Shown: positions 1 through 7,724, counted from the stretch's first letter. The stretch: DNA of 9,028 nt from an uncultured bacterium (GCA_902765655.1 CACXAK010000114.1:1-9028), one strand, 5' to 3'. Program-made: numbers and translations. The notes: generated by a model from the letters alone, not told the origin.

Positions 1-614
1 TACCTTTTCCACTCATTATAATCCGCATCATAAGGAGGTGTTGCAGTTAGAGCAAGAGTTTGTTCCGGTTCAAGATTTTCATTAAGATATGTAAGGGCTT
101 TCCACCATTCTTTTCTCAAATGATGTGCCTCATCAAAACAAAGAAGGGAAATTTTTGCACGTTTTAAAATATTGATTATTTCATCCGCTTTTTTTTCATT
201 AAATCGTCTTGAGGAAGTAATAGATTCATTATCAAAATCCTCATCATTTTCCTCATATGTTTGCGGTTCTTTTTCATCAGAATCCCCGCAAAATGCTGCA
301 AGCAATGCCTGATAAGTTATTACTGTTATAAATTTTGGCTCTCTTATATTGGTTGAAACTATGCCGTAATCTTTTTCATCAAGAAATGCCGAGCATATAC
401 GTTCTTTCCATTGGTTTTTAATTGTATTTGTCGGGGCAAGAATTAAAGTAGGGCGATTTATTCTTGAAATAACTTCAATTCCGAGAGTTGTTTTACCTGC
501 ACCCGGAGCAGCCACAACATGCAACTTTTCATCGCGCAAATGAAAACTTAAATTATCCAAAATTCTTTTTTGATAATCCCTCCAACTACCTTTAAATTTT
601 AGCAAATTTTCCAA
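1..614 (-). CDS. DEAH-box superfamily II helicase, N-terminal part (runs off left edge)
   Basis: The first 204 residues of an ATP-dependent SF2 helicase/translocase are visible; the C-terminal RecA domain lies outside the window. Motifs in order: a Q-like WRDYQ at residues 11-15, Walker A APGAGKTT at 36-43 (Lys41), a strand LILAPT, the Walker B DEAH box at 161-164 inside FDEAHH, and motif III TAT at 190-192 followed by PPYD. An acidic stretch (about residues 110-131) separates the motif Ia/Ib region from the DEAH box. The start is a TTG: the codon directly upstream in frame is TAG, and AGGAG sits 6 nt before the TTG. It begins 9 nt after the response regulator stop, so it is the third gene of that operon. 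The arrangement resembles helicases annotated as type III restriction Res subunit-like, but no nuclease or methylase is visible. It could equally serve repair or defence. The helicase call is firm; the role is unknown. Confidence 0.9.
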   Translation of the reverse strand, partial: MENLLKFKGSWRDYQKRILDNLSFHLRDEKLHVVAAPGAGKTTLGIEVISRINRPTLILAPTNTIKNQWKERICSAFLDEKDYGIVSTNIREPKFITVITYQALLAAFCGDSDEKEPQTYEENDEDFDNESITSSRRFNEKKADEIINILKRAKISLLCFDEAHHLRKEWWKALTYLNENLEPEQTLALTATPPYDADYNEWKR

Positions 615-620
615 CTATAA

Positions 621-625
621 CTCCT
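621..625 (-). promoter_or_regulatory. Ribosome binding site that fixes the helicase TTG start
   Basis: On the minus strand AGGAG lies 6 nt before the TTG at 614 and overlaps the TAG stop of the response regulator (624-626). No ATG start is available, because a stop codon precedes the TTG in frame. The overlap suggests that helicase translation is coupled to the regulator. Confidence 0.7.
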
Positions 626-1322
626 AGATATTTAATTTATAACCGCCACCATAAATTGTTTCAATATATTTTTTTCCATTAGAAATTTTATCGATCTTAC
701 TTCTTAAATGCCTGATGTGTACCCTGATAGTTTCGATATCATCATCCGGAGAATATCCCCAAATATCTTTTAAAAGCTTTGCGGATGAAACCATATTGCC
801 ATGATTCTGAAACAACAGATTGAATATATCATATTCAATTGGAGTAAGTTTTGCCTGTTTGTCACCTATCCTTACACTATACTGTTCAGGCAGCAGAGTC
901 ACTTCACCAATAGTTTGCAGCTCTCTTACAGATGCAGATTTCGGAATTTGATTAGTACGTTTTAGTAATGCCCGAACTCTCACAAGCAGCTCTTCAACTT
1001 CAAACGGTTTTACAAGATAATCGTCAACACCGATATTAAAACCGTTTACTTTGTCATTAAGTTGAGAAAGCGCAGTAAGCATTATTATCGGGATATTTTT
1101 TGTTTCATCATTTTCTCTTATACGCTTAGCAACAGTAAATCCGTCGACTTCAGGCATCATTACATCAAGCACAACTAATGACGGCAATTCCTGTTTAGCC
1201 AATGCAAAGCCCTTTATTCCGTCAAAGGCCTGCACAACCTGATAACCTGCAAGCTCAAGATTTATCTTTATAAGCTCGTTAATTGACAAATCATCATCAA
1301 CAACCAGAATCTTATTGTTCAT
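624..1322 (-). CDS. OmpR/PhoB-family response regulator (orphan, RpaB-like)
   Basis: A 232-residue two-component response regulator of the usual family length. The receiver domain spans about residues 4-122, with the acidic pair Asp9/Asp10, phospho-acceptor Asp53 in LDVMMP, Thr83 and Lys105 in the KPF motif, so all switch residues are present. A winged-helix DNA-binding domain follows (about 137-232), with a recognition-helix region around 196-209 (RVHIRHLRSK) and a wing ending in YGGGY. No histidine kinase is in the window, so its partner is unknown. It starts 3 nt after the stop of the TSCPD gene. AGAGG at 1332-1336, inside the last codons of that gene, may serve as its ribosome site. The receiver (VVLDVMMP, IIMLTAL) recalls the cyanobacterial regulators RpaA/RpaB, but orthology is inferred only. 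Its targets are unknown. Confidence 0.95.
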   Translation of the reverse strand: MNNKILVVDDDLSINELIKINLELAGYQVVQAFDGIKGFALAKQELPSLVVLDVMMPEVDGFTVAKRIRENDETKNIPIIMLTALSQLNDKVNGFNIGVDDYLVKPFEVEELLVRVRALLKRTNQIPKSASVRELQTIGEVTLLPEQYSVRIGDKQAKLTPIEYDIFNLLFQNHGNMVSSAKLLKDIWGYSPDDDIETIRVHIRHLRSKIDKISNGKKYIETIYGGGYKLNI

Positions 1323-1325
1323 ATA

Positions 1326-1604
1326 TTACTTTGCCTCTGCCAATTTTTTTTGTTTGTACTCTAAAAGACAAGTTGCAAGCTGATCAGGGCAGCTTGTAGA
1401 TTTTGGACCGCATTGAATCCCGCCCAAGCGTTCAATAACCTCATCAATTGTCATTCCCTTTATCAGCTCTCTTATACCGCTTAAATTACCATTACACCCG
1501 CCGAAAAAAGCAGCATCAACGATTTTGTTATCTTCTACTGCAACCTGCATCATCTGACAGCAAACACCTTGCGGCTGATATTGTAAAATTTCCTGTTTCC
1601 CCAT
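1326..1604 (-). CDS. Small TSCPD-domain protein
   Basis: A 92-residue protein of the stand-alone TSCPD family; the same domain also occurs at the C-terminus of some vitamin B12-dependent ribonucleotide reductases. The diagnostic TSCPD string is at residues 70-74, preceded by QCGPK, and FFGGCNGNL lies at 33-41. Six cysteines (15, 16, 37, 65, 72, 79) suggest metal or redox chemistry, which is inference; the biochemical role of the stand-alone family is not established. The whole domain is present with nothing fused to it. The ATG at 1604 is preceded by GAGG 8 nt upstream and by a strong promoter. It is the first gene of an operon with the response regulator and helicase. Confidence 0.9.
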   Translation of the reverse strand: MGKQEILQYQPQGVCCQMMQVAVEDNKIVDAAFFGGCNGNLSGIRELIKGMTIDEVIERLGGIQCGPKSTSCPDQLATCLLEYKQKKLAEAK

Positions 1605-1612
1605 TGTTTAAT

Positions 1613-1616
1613 CCTC
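1613..1616 (-). promoter_or_regulatory. Ribosome binding site of the TSCPD gene
   Basis: GAGG on the minus strand lies 8 nt upstream of the ATG at 1604. The predicted transcript start near 1621 leaves a leader of only about 16 nt, just enough to include this site. Confidence 0.65.
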
Positions 1617-1627
1617 TCATTTATTCC

Positions 1628-1656
1628 ATTCTAGTACATTAGCACATCTTTTTCAA
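1628..1656 (-). promoter_or_regulatory. Sigma-70-type promoter of the TSCPD-regulator-helicase operon
   Basis: Read on the minus strand, TTGAAA (1651-1656) and TAGAAT (1628-1633) are separated by exactly 17 bp. Both boxes are close to the consensus TTGACA/TATAAT. The expected start of transcription is near 1621, immediately before the ribosome site of the first gene. No other promoter is apparent in the two short gaps inside the operon. Confidence 0.7.
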
Positions 1657-1658
1657 AT

Positions 1659-1688
1659 TTGAATATATGTTAAGATTTTTTTAATAAT
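1659..1688 (+). promoter_or_regulatory. Possible plus-strand promoter for the giant gene
   Basis: TTGAAT (1659-1664) and AATAAT (1683-1688) are 18 bp apart and would give a start near 1695, about 40 nt before the ATG at 1735. In such AT-rich DNA this match is weak evidence. It lies back to back with the better minus-strand promoter. Confidence 0.25.
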
Positions 1689-1713
1689 CACGGTACTAAT
1701 AGCAAAAAATCTT
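1672..1713. repeat. 10-bp perfect inverted repeat in the divergent intergenic region
   Basis: AAGATTTTTT (1672-1681) is the exact reverse complement of AAAAAATCTT (1704-1713), with a 22-nt centre. The arms contain a single G:C pair, so as RNA the stem would be weak, and a terminator is unlikely. The position between two divergent genes fits an operator or a bent A-tract site, but AT-richness makes chance plausible. Confidence 0.4.
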
Positions 1714-1734
1714 TTTACAAATTTTAAACCATGC

Positions 1735-4707
1735 ATGAGAATATATAAAATAAACAATTGTTACGCTTTTACGGGTATCAGACAAGACAGAAATACAGTC
1801 GAACAACTAAAAAAAGACAATCCTTATGATTTAAATTTGCCAAATCAGCGTCGGATTTCTAAGGCAATTGATGAGCTTTCGAAAGTACCCGGGGAAGAAA
1901 ATATAGATTTTTTATTAGATGTTTCACAAAATTTGCGTTACGGTACAAATATTAATTTGGGCAAAAAGTCATACAATGACTGGCGCGAAAAACTGAATGA
2001 TGCGGCAAAAAAATCTTTAAAATTATCTGATAAGTCCGTACAGGAAAAGTTATCAAAAAAAATAGATCAAATTATTAATTCTCCCAGAGATTTAACTTTA
2101 GAAGAAAAAGAACTTTTGATGCACAGAGAGAATCTCTTACTCAAAATTAATCCGGATGAGCTAAAAGAAGCATCAAAAAATACACAAAAAATTCAGAGAA
2201 ATTTGAATTACTTCATAATATCATCAGAGATACCAACTTCACAAAAATTATATATTCTCAAAAAACTTAATTACTTTATGAGTGAAGACTACAAAATAAA
2301 TCCGCAGCTTCAAGACAAAAAAACAATCGTTCTTGGAGAAATATTAAATGACCTTGTAGTTGACACTCCTGAATCGAAAATCCCGAATATTAAGGCAATC
2401 AATCAAAGACAACACGGTATGTGTGTTGCGATATCAATCTGCAGAAAAGCACTTGCATACGAGGACAAAGCAAACTATGTAGATATGATACTGACAGAAC
2501 TTGATGACAGCCAATATATGCAGGTATATGACCGAACAAATTTAGGCAAACATCAAAAAGTACCCGTTCCAAAGACATACATTGATTATAACTATGCAAT
2601 ACAAAAGGGCTACAGAATAGTTGACGCATCTGTAATGAATTGGATGAATGCGGCTGATACAGTAGGGGCATTTAATGATGCCGTCGGCGGCTATACATCA
2701 TTTGACAAAGAACATTTCGGAACATTCGCAGATACACATATTCACAAAGATATAGATAAGGACGCAGAAAAATATCAAGACTACTACAGAAGCTGCAAGA
2801 AAGCTAAAGATGCACTTGCCGCTTGCAAAAAAACAACTGAAAAACAAAAATATTATACATTAATCAAATCGAGCAAAGATGCAAAACGAATTGATATGAC
2901 AGCAAAAGATATAAATCAAATTCATAATCTGCTCAAACAAATCGCACCTGAAACAGACAGTGCGCGAATTAATAAAATTACAAACGATTTGATTTCTCTT
3001 GCCATTACACATTCTGATGAAAAAAGCAAACTTGACAAATCAAAAATAGAATACGCTTTTATTGAAAACGAACCAAAGGAAATTAAGCAAAATAAAATAA
3101 AAAAATATATTTCAGATAATTTACCTGAAGATATTAATAAAAAAATATTAAATGAAAGAATTGAAGATTTATCGCTTTGTATTGAAGAAATAAAAGCGGT
3201 AAACCAAACTAATTCACTGACACCGTTTGGAAAATATATGCAAAGCAAAGCGCTTTTTGATGCTGCGGCAGCATACAGAACAATGCAATCTTTTGCACTT
3301 GATATTCCCGAATATTTGACTGACTTAATGGTTCAGTACAACATTCCTGACAATGAAACGTATATAATTCAGAATTTAAACAAGTTAAGCGAAAATATCC
3401 GCAATAACAAAATTAATCCGGAACTGAAAGAAGTATTATTAACCAGATTTGATAAAGAAATAGAAGAAAAGGCACAAGAAAAAAATAACATTACAAATAA
3501 AGACATACTACTTGCTGAAGTCTTGGAAGAATACGCCAATACTGTCGGGCTTATGATAACTACTTTTACTGATGATATTTACCATTCAATAATGCTTGGA
3601 GACCGTAAACAAGTATTATCCACGAAGTTGTCTTCTATTCGGGATGAATTGGCAGCCACAAAAGATAAAGAAGTAATAAAAGAAATTGCTTCTAATTACG
3701 GAATAAAGCCGGACAGAAACCACTTGTTAAAAATATTAGATAAAAATATTGAAACGCTAGAAGATGAAAATTGTACCGATGAACAATTCATTGAAATAAT
3801 GAATAAATCCGGATATAAATCACACCTTTTAGATTTGAAAGAAAGTTTTGACAGTACATTTGAATTGCTGTTCACAGACCCCAACCCGTCATATATTGCA
3901 GGATTTAATCTTATGAACGGTGCGCCGATGGATGCCGATGAAGAAACAACACAAAATTTATACAAAGTTCTTGCAATGAGTTTTAACAATATGTCAATGA
4001 TTATAAAAACCTTGCAAGATACGCTGCAGGTTGAAACAGAAGACGGGAGACTGCTAAATACTGCGGATCCGAAATTTGCAGTTCTTAAAAAACTTGAAAA
4101 TATGGGAGATTTAGCAACAGAAAAAGAATTGCTCTCACTTCAGAAAAAATTTGACGGATACTATAAAAACAGAAATTCTGAAGACGGCAGTAAAGTAAAA
4201 TTCAAAGACTTGCCCAAATCTGTTACCGAATTTACTCCTATGGAGAAAGAAGCATTAGCAAAATATAAAAAGAACGTAAATTCGTGGTACTCAACATCAT
4301 CAAGAAGATTGTATGATATATATAAACAAATGAAAACACCTTTGGAAGAACTGAACAGAGAAATCGGAGTTCAAAAGGGTGAATATTGGGTAAGAGAAAA
4401 TGATAGCGGATTAATGGATAATCAGGCGCTTAAAATTTTTGAACACATGACAGACCGCCCATATTATGGTGAAAGAAATATCCGCTCAGGAATAAATAAA
4501 ATTAAAAATTCGCCATACTCCGGAACATCAATGACTTCAGTTAAAGATACCGAGCCGGCAATGCACGCGCAATATGTTGTTGATGTAAAACCGACATTAT
4601 TAAAGTTTGAAAACCGAACACGAAAATATTTGGATCGATCAACAAGGATTACTAAGAACAGACTATTCCAGCGAATATGGAGGACAAGAAGGTTATATAA
4701 CCAATGA
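1735..4707 (+). CDS. Giant orphan protein, N-terminal half with papain-like Cys and His motifs (frameshifted)
   Basis: No family is recognised with certainty. The frame gives 990 codons, of which about 959 look genuine; the last 31 residues include nine arginines, unlike the rest, and are read out of frame after a frameshift near 4603-4612. There is no signal peptide or membrane segment; the protein is hydrophilic and mostly helical, with likely coiled coil. Residues 223-232 read NQRQHGMCVA: Gln224-x5-Cys230 has the same spacing as the oxyanion Gln and nucleophile Cys of papain (C1) peptidases, followed by a helix-like stretch. A tyrosine-rich block (about 270-330, with KGYRIVDASVMNWMNAAD) looks conserved-domain-like. 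His944-Ala leads into a strand (QYVVDV), as the catalytic His does in C1 enzymes. About 714 residues separate Cys230 and His944, far more than in papain. The ATG at 1735 has no visible Shine-Dalgarno sequence, and no alternative start with one is apparent. Peptidase function is inference. Confidence 0.75.
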   Translation: MRIYKINNCYAFTGIRQDRNTVEQLKKDNPYDLNLPNQRRISKAIDELSKVPGEENIDFLLDVSQNLRYGTNINLGKKSYNDWREKLNDAAKKSLKLSDKSVQEKLSKKIDQIINSPRDLTLEEKELLMHRENLLLKINPDELKEASKNTQKIQRNLNYFIISSEIPTSQKLYILKKLNYFMSEDYKINPQLQDKKTIVLGEILNDLVVDTPESKIPNIKAINQRQHGMCVAISICRKALAYEDKANYVDMILTELDDSQYMQVYDRTNLGKHQKVPVPKTYIDYNYAIQKGYRIVDASVMNWMNAADTVGAFNDAVGGYTSFDKEHFGTFADTHIHKDIDKDAEKYQDYYRSCKKAKDALAACKKTTEKQKYYTLIKSSKDAKRIDMTAKDINQIHNLLKQIAPETDSARINKITNDLISLAITHSDEKSKLDKSKIEYAFIENEPKEIKQNKIKKYISDNLPEDINKKILNERIEDLSLCIEEIKAVNQTNSLTPFGKYMQSKALFDAAAAYRTMQSFALDIPEYLTDLMVQYNIPDNETYIIQNLNKLSENIRNNKINPELKEVLLTRFDKEIEEKAQEKNNITNKDILLAEVLEEYANTVGLMITTFTDDIYHSIMLGDRKQVLSTKLSSIRDELAATKDKEVIKEIASNYGIKPDRNHLLKILDKNIETLEDENCTDEQFIEIMNKSGYKSHLLDLKESFDSTFELLFTDPNPSYIAGFNLMNGAPMDADEETTQNLYKVLAMSFNNMSMIIKTLQDTLQVETEDGRLLNTADPKFAVLKKLENMGDLATEKELLSLQKKFDGYYKNRNSEDGSKVKFKDLPKSVTEFTPMEKEALAKYKKNVNSWYSTSSRRLYDIYKQMKTPLEELNREIGVQKGEYWVRENDSGLMDNQALKIFEHMTDRPYYGERNIRSGINKIKNSPYSGTSMTSVKDTEPAMHAQYVVDVKPTLLKFENRTRKYLDRSTRITKNRLFQRIWRTRRLYNQ
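4603..4624 (+). other. Frameshift junction splitting the giant gene
   Basis: The upstream frame must be used to at least 4600, because the downstream frame has a TAA at 4601-4603. The downstream frame must be used well before the upstream TGA at 4705-4707. Removing one A from the run at 4610-4613 joins the two into one open frame of about 1980 codons, reading through KFETEHENIW. The downstream frame has only a TTG (4607) as possible start here and no ribosome site. Causes could be a base-calling error in the A run, a true mutation, a larger deletion, or less likely recoding. Confidence 0.8.
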
Positions 4708-7678
4708 AAAGTTCCAAAACGGAAAACTTGAAGATAATTTGATAGATAAAAAAGGGAAATTCGTACCTGAAAAAATTCCGAGTAAACAATATAACAAACT
4801 TGTAAATATGGACAATGAAGAATTCACATTCCCTATGATAAGAACATTAGTACTCCCGGGAGTTTCTCCGGATGCAATGGCAACAGTAAAAACTATTAAG
4901 CAAAATCTGCTGCTACCATCTTACGAATATCTTGATGATCTTACAGAAAAAGCATCAAAAATGACAAGCGACGAGATCAAATCGACAATAAAACGTGTTG
5001 AAACAGCAGGACAAGCATCTCGTTCTGTTTATCCTGTGCTTTTGAAAAGAATAAACGGAGATGATGTTTTTGATAAAGGCATTGACAGCAAAGAAAAATA
5101 CTATAAACTTGCACCTGACGATAAGTTAAGACTTTTTGCAGAAAAAGTAGCAATAATAAAATCTTACGATGAAATTCCTGATATAAACACGTATAATATT
5201 GAAGTTAAATCACAAAAAGAACTGGATAAACTTCATCAGAAGCTTCGTAAAACCGCAAAAGACAACTTTGATTACATAATGGGTAAAAATCCGGACATTC
5301 TCAAATATGCAACAGAAGCTTCGCGCAAAGATATATACAATGAACTAAAACAATTTGCAGCTGACAACGACATTAATCTCAGCTACAAAGCAATGACAAA
5401 AATTGTAAACTCTATGAAACGAGTCAAAAAAGAACGTTATAACGGAAGTATTTCTCAGGGTATTGACCTGATGCAAAATAATTTCGAGAAATATATGAAA
5501 CTTAAAACAAGTGCATCAGAAGATAAAATTCAACAATTATCCGATAAAATAAGACCTTTAATTGAAAAGAATCTGATTATTACGGAACAAGATGTAAAGA
5601 CTAGTTTTTCAACAGGCCGAAACCAAAACATAGCAAACTGGATTGATAAAGAATTTTCACCTAAAACAGATAAAGAATTTGCACAAATTCTTAATTCAAT
5701 TCGTAACATAACAACAGAAGAATTTAATAAAAATTATGAAACACGCATTTCTGATACCGATATGGGTATAAAATCCATAAACGGGTATGACGTTGTAAAA
5801 ATGATTCGCTCCGGCAACGAATCAATGAAAAATGCCTTTATAAATACAATATTCTCAGAAAGTTATTATAAGGACATTAATGAAAGCAAAACTACTGCAT
5901 ACTATGATCTTAAAAAACTTTCAAGAAACCTCAGCGGAGGGAGATATGTCGGTGGGGAACGCACATTTGACGACCTGTACTCAGACTTTTATTACAATTT
6001 ACAATCACTGACAATTAAAAAATTGTTTAATAAATACAAAGATGATGCTTTCAGAAAATACTTTGTATTCCCGGCATATCCGCTTGTTGAAATTTCGACA
6101 CAAGAAGACCTTGAAAATTCATTAAATACATTCAATGAAAAACTTAATAATTACATGGATTATATATATGCATACAAAAATCAACAGGCATCATTATCAA
6201 TAATATATGAATTAAAAGAATATTCCGACAAGAAATTCCCCAAAACAGGGGATTTGACACCCCATCAGTACTATAAAGTTACACAAGAACTTAATCGCTT
6301 ACTTGCATTAAATTCAAGTGACAATACAATTGATAGTGAAAAGGAAAAAGCAAGATTATTATTCGCCTCCGGAACCCGTTGTGCTGAAGAATACAAAAAT
6401 TTTATAAATGCATTATATGACATCTTTAAAATATATGAAAAGACTGCTGACGGGAAAACAATGAAAGAAGCAGAAGAAATTTCGCGTAAAAACATTGATA
6501 TTTACAAAAAAACATATGTTATGAGTATGTTTGATACAAAATATCAGGGTAAAGCACTTGAAATTTTGAACAAATGGATTTCTGCAAAGTCAAAAGCTGT
6601 ATGGGTTAAAGATCACTATAATCCTACAATTACTGAAGAAAGCAGTGAAGAGGCAAAATCTATCGCCAAAAAATATGAAGAAAATGTGGAAGATGCAGAA
6701 GAATATTTCAATCAGTTCAGAGATTTATTCTTCAAACACAGATTGCACGAAACTCCAGACAAATATTTGAAAGAATATATGCTTTTATGTGCAAAAGATG
6801 CAAAACATCCTGACAGGAAGTACTCCTCCGACAATACAGGAAATAAAAAAGCTGTGGAAGATTTGCGGGAAACATATAAAACTAATTTAAAATCCCTATT
6901 GTATAAAGCAGATATGATGGAATTGCAATATACACTTATGGATTGTGCCCAAAAAGGGAATCTTAATGCGGTCAGAGATGCATTTAAAAAATCCACAATG
7001 GAACTTACAAACGGTTCAGTCGTAACACTGGACTCAGAAGAAGGACTAAACTTTATAATTTCGCCTATGCTTAAGGAAGAAAATTTGGATACCGCAGCAC
7101 AATTTTTGAATCAACTTGGGCTATCAGAAAAAGTTGCAGATATGGTTTCGGATAATTCATCACTTGACATTGCATACAAAAATTTCAACCGAATCCAAAG
7201 TATACTTAATAGTGCAGACAAACAAGCAAAGTTTGCAAGAGAAGAATTCAAAAAACTCGGGAATATAGATAACAATCCTGATTATGAAAAAATAATATTC
7301 GATTTAAGACAAAGATTAATGGAAAAAGCAAAGAAAACAAACTTTGCAAAGGGTGCTGAGATATTTGATGCAGCAATAGAAGATGCATTAAAAGAAATAA
7401 AACAACAACCGGATCAGTCAAAAACTCTGTTACTCGGTACTGATATCGATCTTGCCATATCTGGCTTAAGAGAAGTAGTGAAAGCGAATATTGATTACTT
7501 AAATATGCCGTTACAGGTAATACAAGTCAGATACAACCTTTTGAAAAAATTACTTCTTCCTGATAATTCAAAAATCGCAGCGAAAGCTGAAGAATATATT
7601 GAAAAATTGCAAGAATTACTTGAATATGAACACAATGTAGAAAATAGTTATCCGCATATTGGGATAACATCAGCATAA
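4607..7678 (+). CDS. Giant orphan protein, C-terminal half (continuation after frameshift)
   Basis: A 1023-codon open frame that is most likely the remainder of the gene starting at 1735, not a separate gene: it opens inside the previous frame, with a TTG and no Shine-Dalgarno sequence. The first residues carry ENIW (Asn7, Trp9 of this frame), then RTDY and GGQEGY. This order resembles the Asn-Ser-Trp and Gly-x-x-Gly-Tyr strand that completes the active site of papain-type peptidases. In the joined protein the Asn would be residue 964, 20 residues after His944. The rest, about 950 residues, is a hydrophilic, Lys/Glu/Asn-rich, largely helical region with no catalytic motif, membrane segment or obvious tandem repeat that I can see. 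It is probably scaffold or coiled coil. The gene ends at TAA 7676-7678, immediately followed by a strong terminator. Cytoplasmic enzyme, secreted effector and structural protein all remain possible. Confidence 0.75.
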   Translation: MKTEHENIWIDQQGLLRTDYSSEYGGQEGYITNEKFQNGKLEDNLIDKKGKFVPEKIPSKQYNKLVNMDNEEFTFPMIRTLVLPGVSPDAMATVKTIKQNLLLPSYEYLDDLTEKASKMTSDEIKSTIKRVETAGQASRSVYPVLLKRINGDDVFDKGIDSKEKYYKLAPDDKLRLFAEKVAIIKSYDEIPDINTYNIEVKSQKELDKLHQKLRKTAKDNFDYIMGKNPDILKYATEASRKDIYNELKQFAADNDINLSYKAMTKIVNSMKRVKKERYNGSISQGIDLMQNNFEKYMKLKTSASEDKIQQLSDKIRPLIEKNLIITEQDVKTSFSTGRNQNIANWIDKEFSPKTDKEFAQILNSIRNITTEEFNKNYETRISDTDMGIKSINGYDVVKMIRSGNESMKNAFINTIFSESYYKDINESKTTAYYDLKKLSRNLSGGRYVGGERTFDDLYSDFYYNLQSLTIKKLFNKYKDDAFRKYFVFPAYPLVEISTQEDLENSLNTFNEKLNNYMDYIYAYKNQQASLSIIYELKEYSDKKFPKTGDLTPHQYYKVTQELNRLLALNSSDNTIDSEKEKARLLFASGTRCAEEYKNFINALYDIFKIYEKTADGKTMKEAEEISRKNIDIYKKTYVMSMFDTKYQGKALEILNKWISAKSKAVWVKDHYNPTITEESSEEAKSIAKKYEENVEDAEEYFNQFRDLFFKHRLHETPDKYLKEYMLLCAKDAKHPDRKYSSDNTGNKKAVEDLRETYKTNLKSLLYKADMMELQYTLMDCAQKGNLNAVRDAFKKSTMELTNGSVVTLDSEEGLNFIISPMLKEENLDTAAQFLNQLGLSEKVADMVSDNSSLDIAYKNFNRIQSILNSADKQAKFAREEFKKLGNIDNNPDYEKIIFDLRQRLMEKAKKTNFAKGAEIFDAAIEDALKEIKQQPDQSKTLLLGTDIDLAISGLREVVKANIDYLNMPLQVIQVRYNLLKKLLLPDNSKIAAKAEEYIEKLQELLEYEHNVENSYPHIGITSA

Positions 7679-7709
7679 AAAAAATCCTGAAACTAATTCA
7701 GGATTTTTT
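7679..7709. terminator. Bidirectional intrinsic terminator between convergent genes
   Basis: TCCTGAA (7685-7691) pairs with TTCAGGA (7697-7703) around a 5-nt loop, ACTAA. A runs on the left (7677-7684) and T runs on the right (7704-7709) lengthen the stem and supply a U tract for either strand. It follows the stop of the giant gene directly and lies just past the ftsZ stop on the other strand, so it can serve both. Confidence 0.9.
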
Positions 7710-7724
7710 AATTTTAATATTTTA

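Noticed and set aside
1448..1642. 64-codon plus-strand frame
   Set aside because: It lies antisense to the TSCPD gene and its promoter, with no ribosome site and no recognisable product.
2737..2745. His-x-His (His335/His337) in the giant protein as a metal site or alternative catalytic His
   Set aside because: No supporting metal-binding partners at usual spacing are visible, and His944-Ala with the following strand and Asn-x-Trp fits the papain pattern better.
2399..3989. Three antisense frames of 90-108 codons (2399-2671, 2922-3248, 3696-3989)
   Set aside because: They are opposite the giant gene, rich in Ser/Phe/Leu as expected from the complement of Lys/Glu-rich coding DNA, and lack ribosome sites.
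4607..4609. TTG as a true start of an independent second gene
   Set aside because: There is no ribosome site, it lies inside the previous frame, and the motif logic continues across the junction.
4603..4624. Programmed +1 frameshifting
   Set aside because: No known slippery signal (such as a CTT TGA-type site), no Shine-Dalgarno-like stimulator and no stop codon at the shift point. An A-run indel or mutation is simpler.
6271..6996. Two antisense frames of 74 and 94 codons
   Set aside because: Same explanation: complement of a lysine/glutamate-rich frame, with no start signals.
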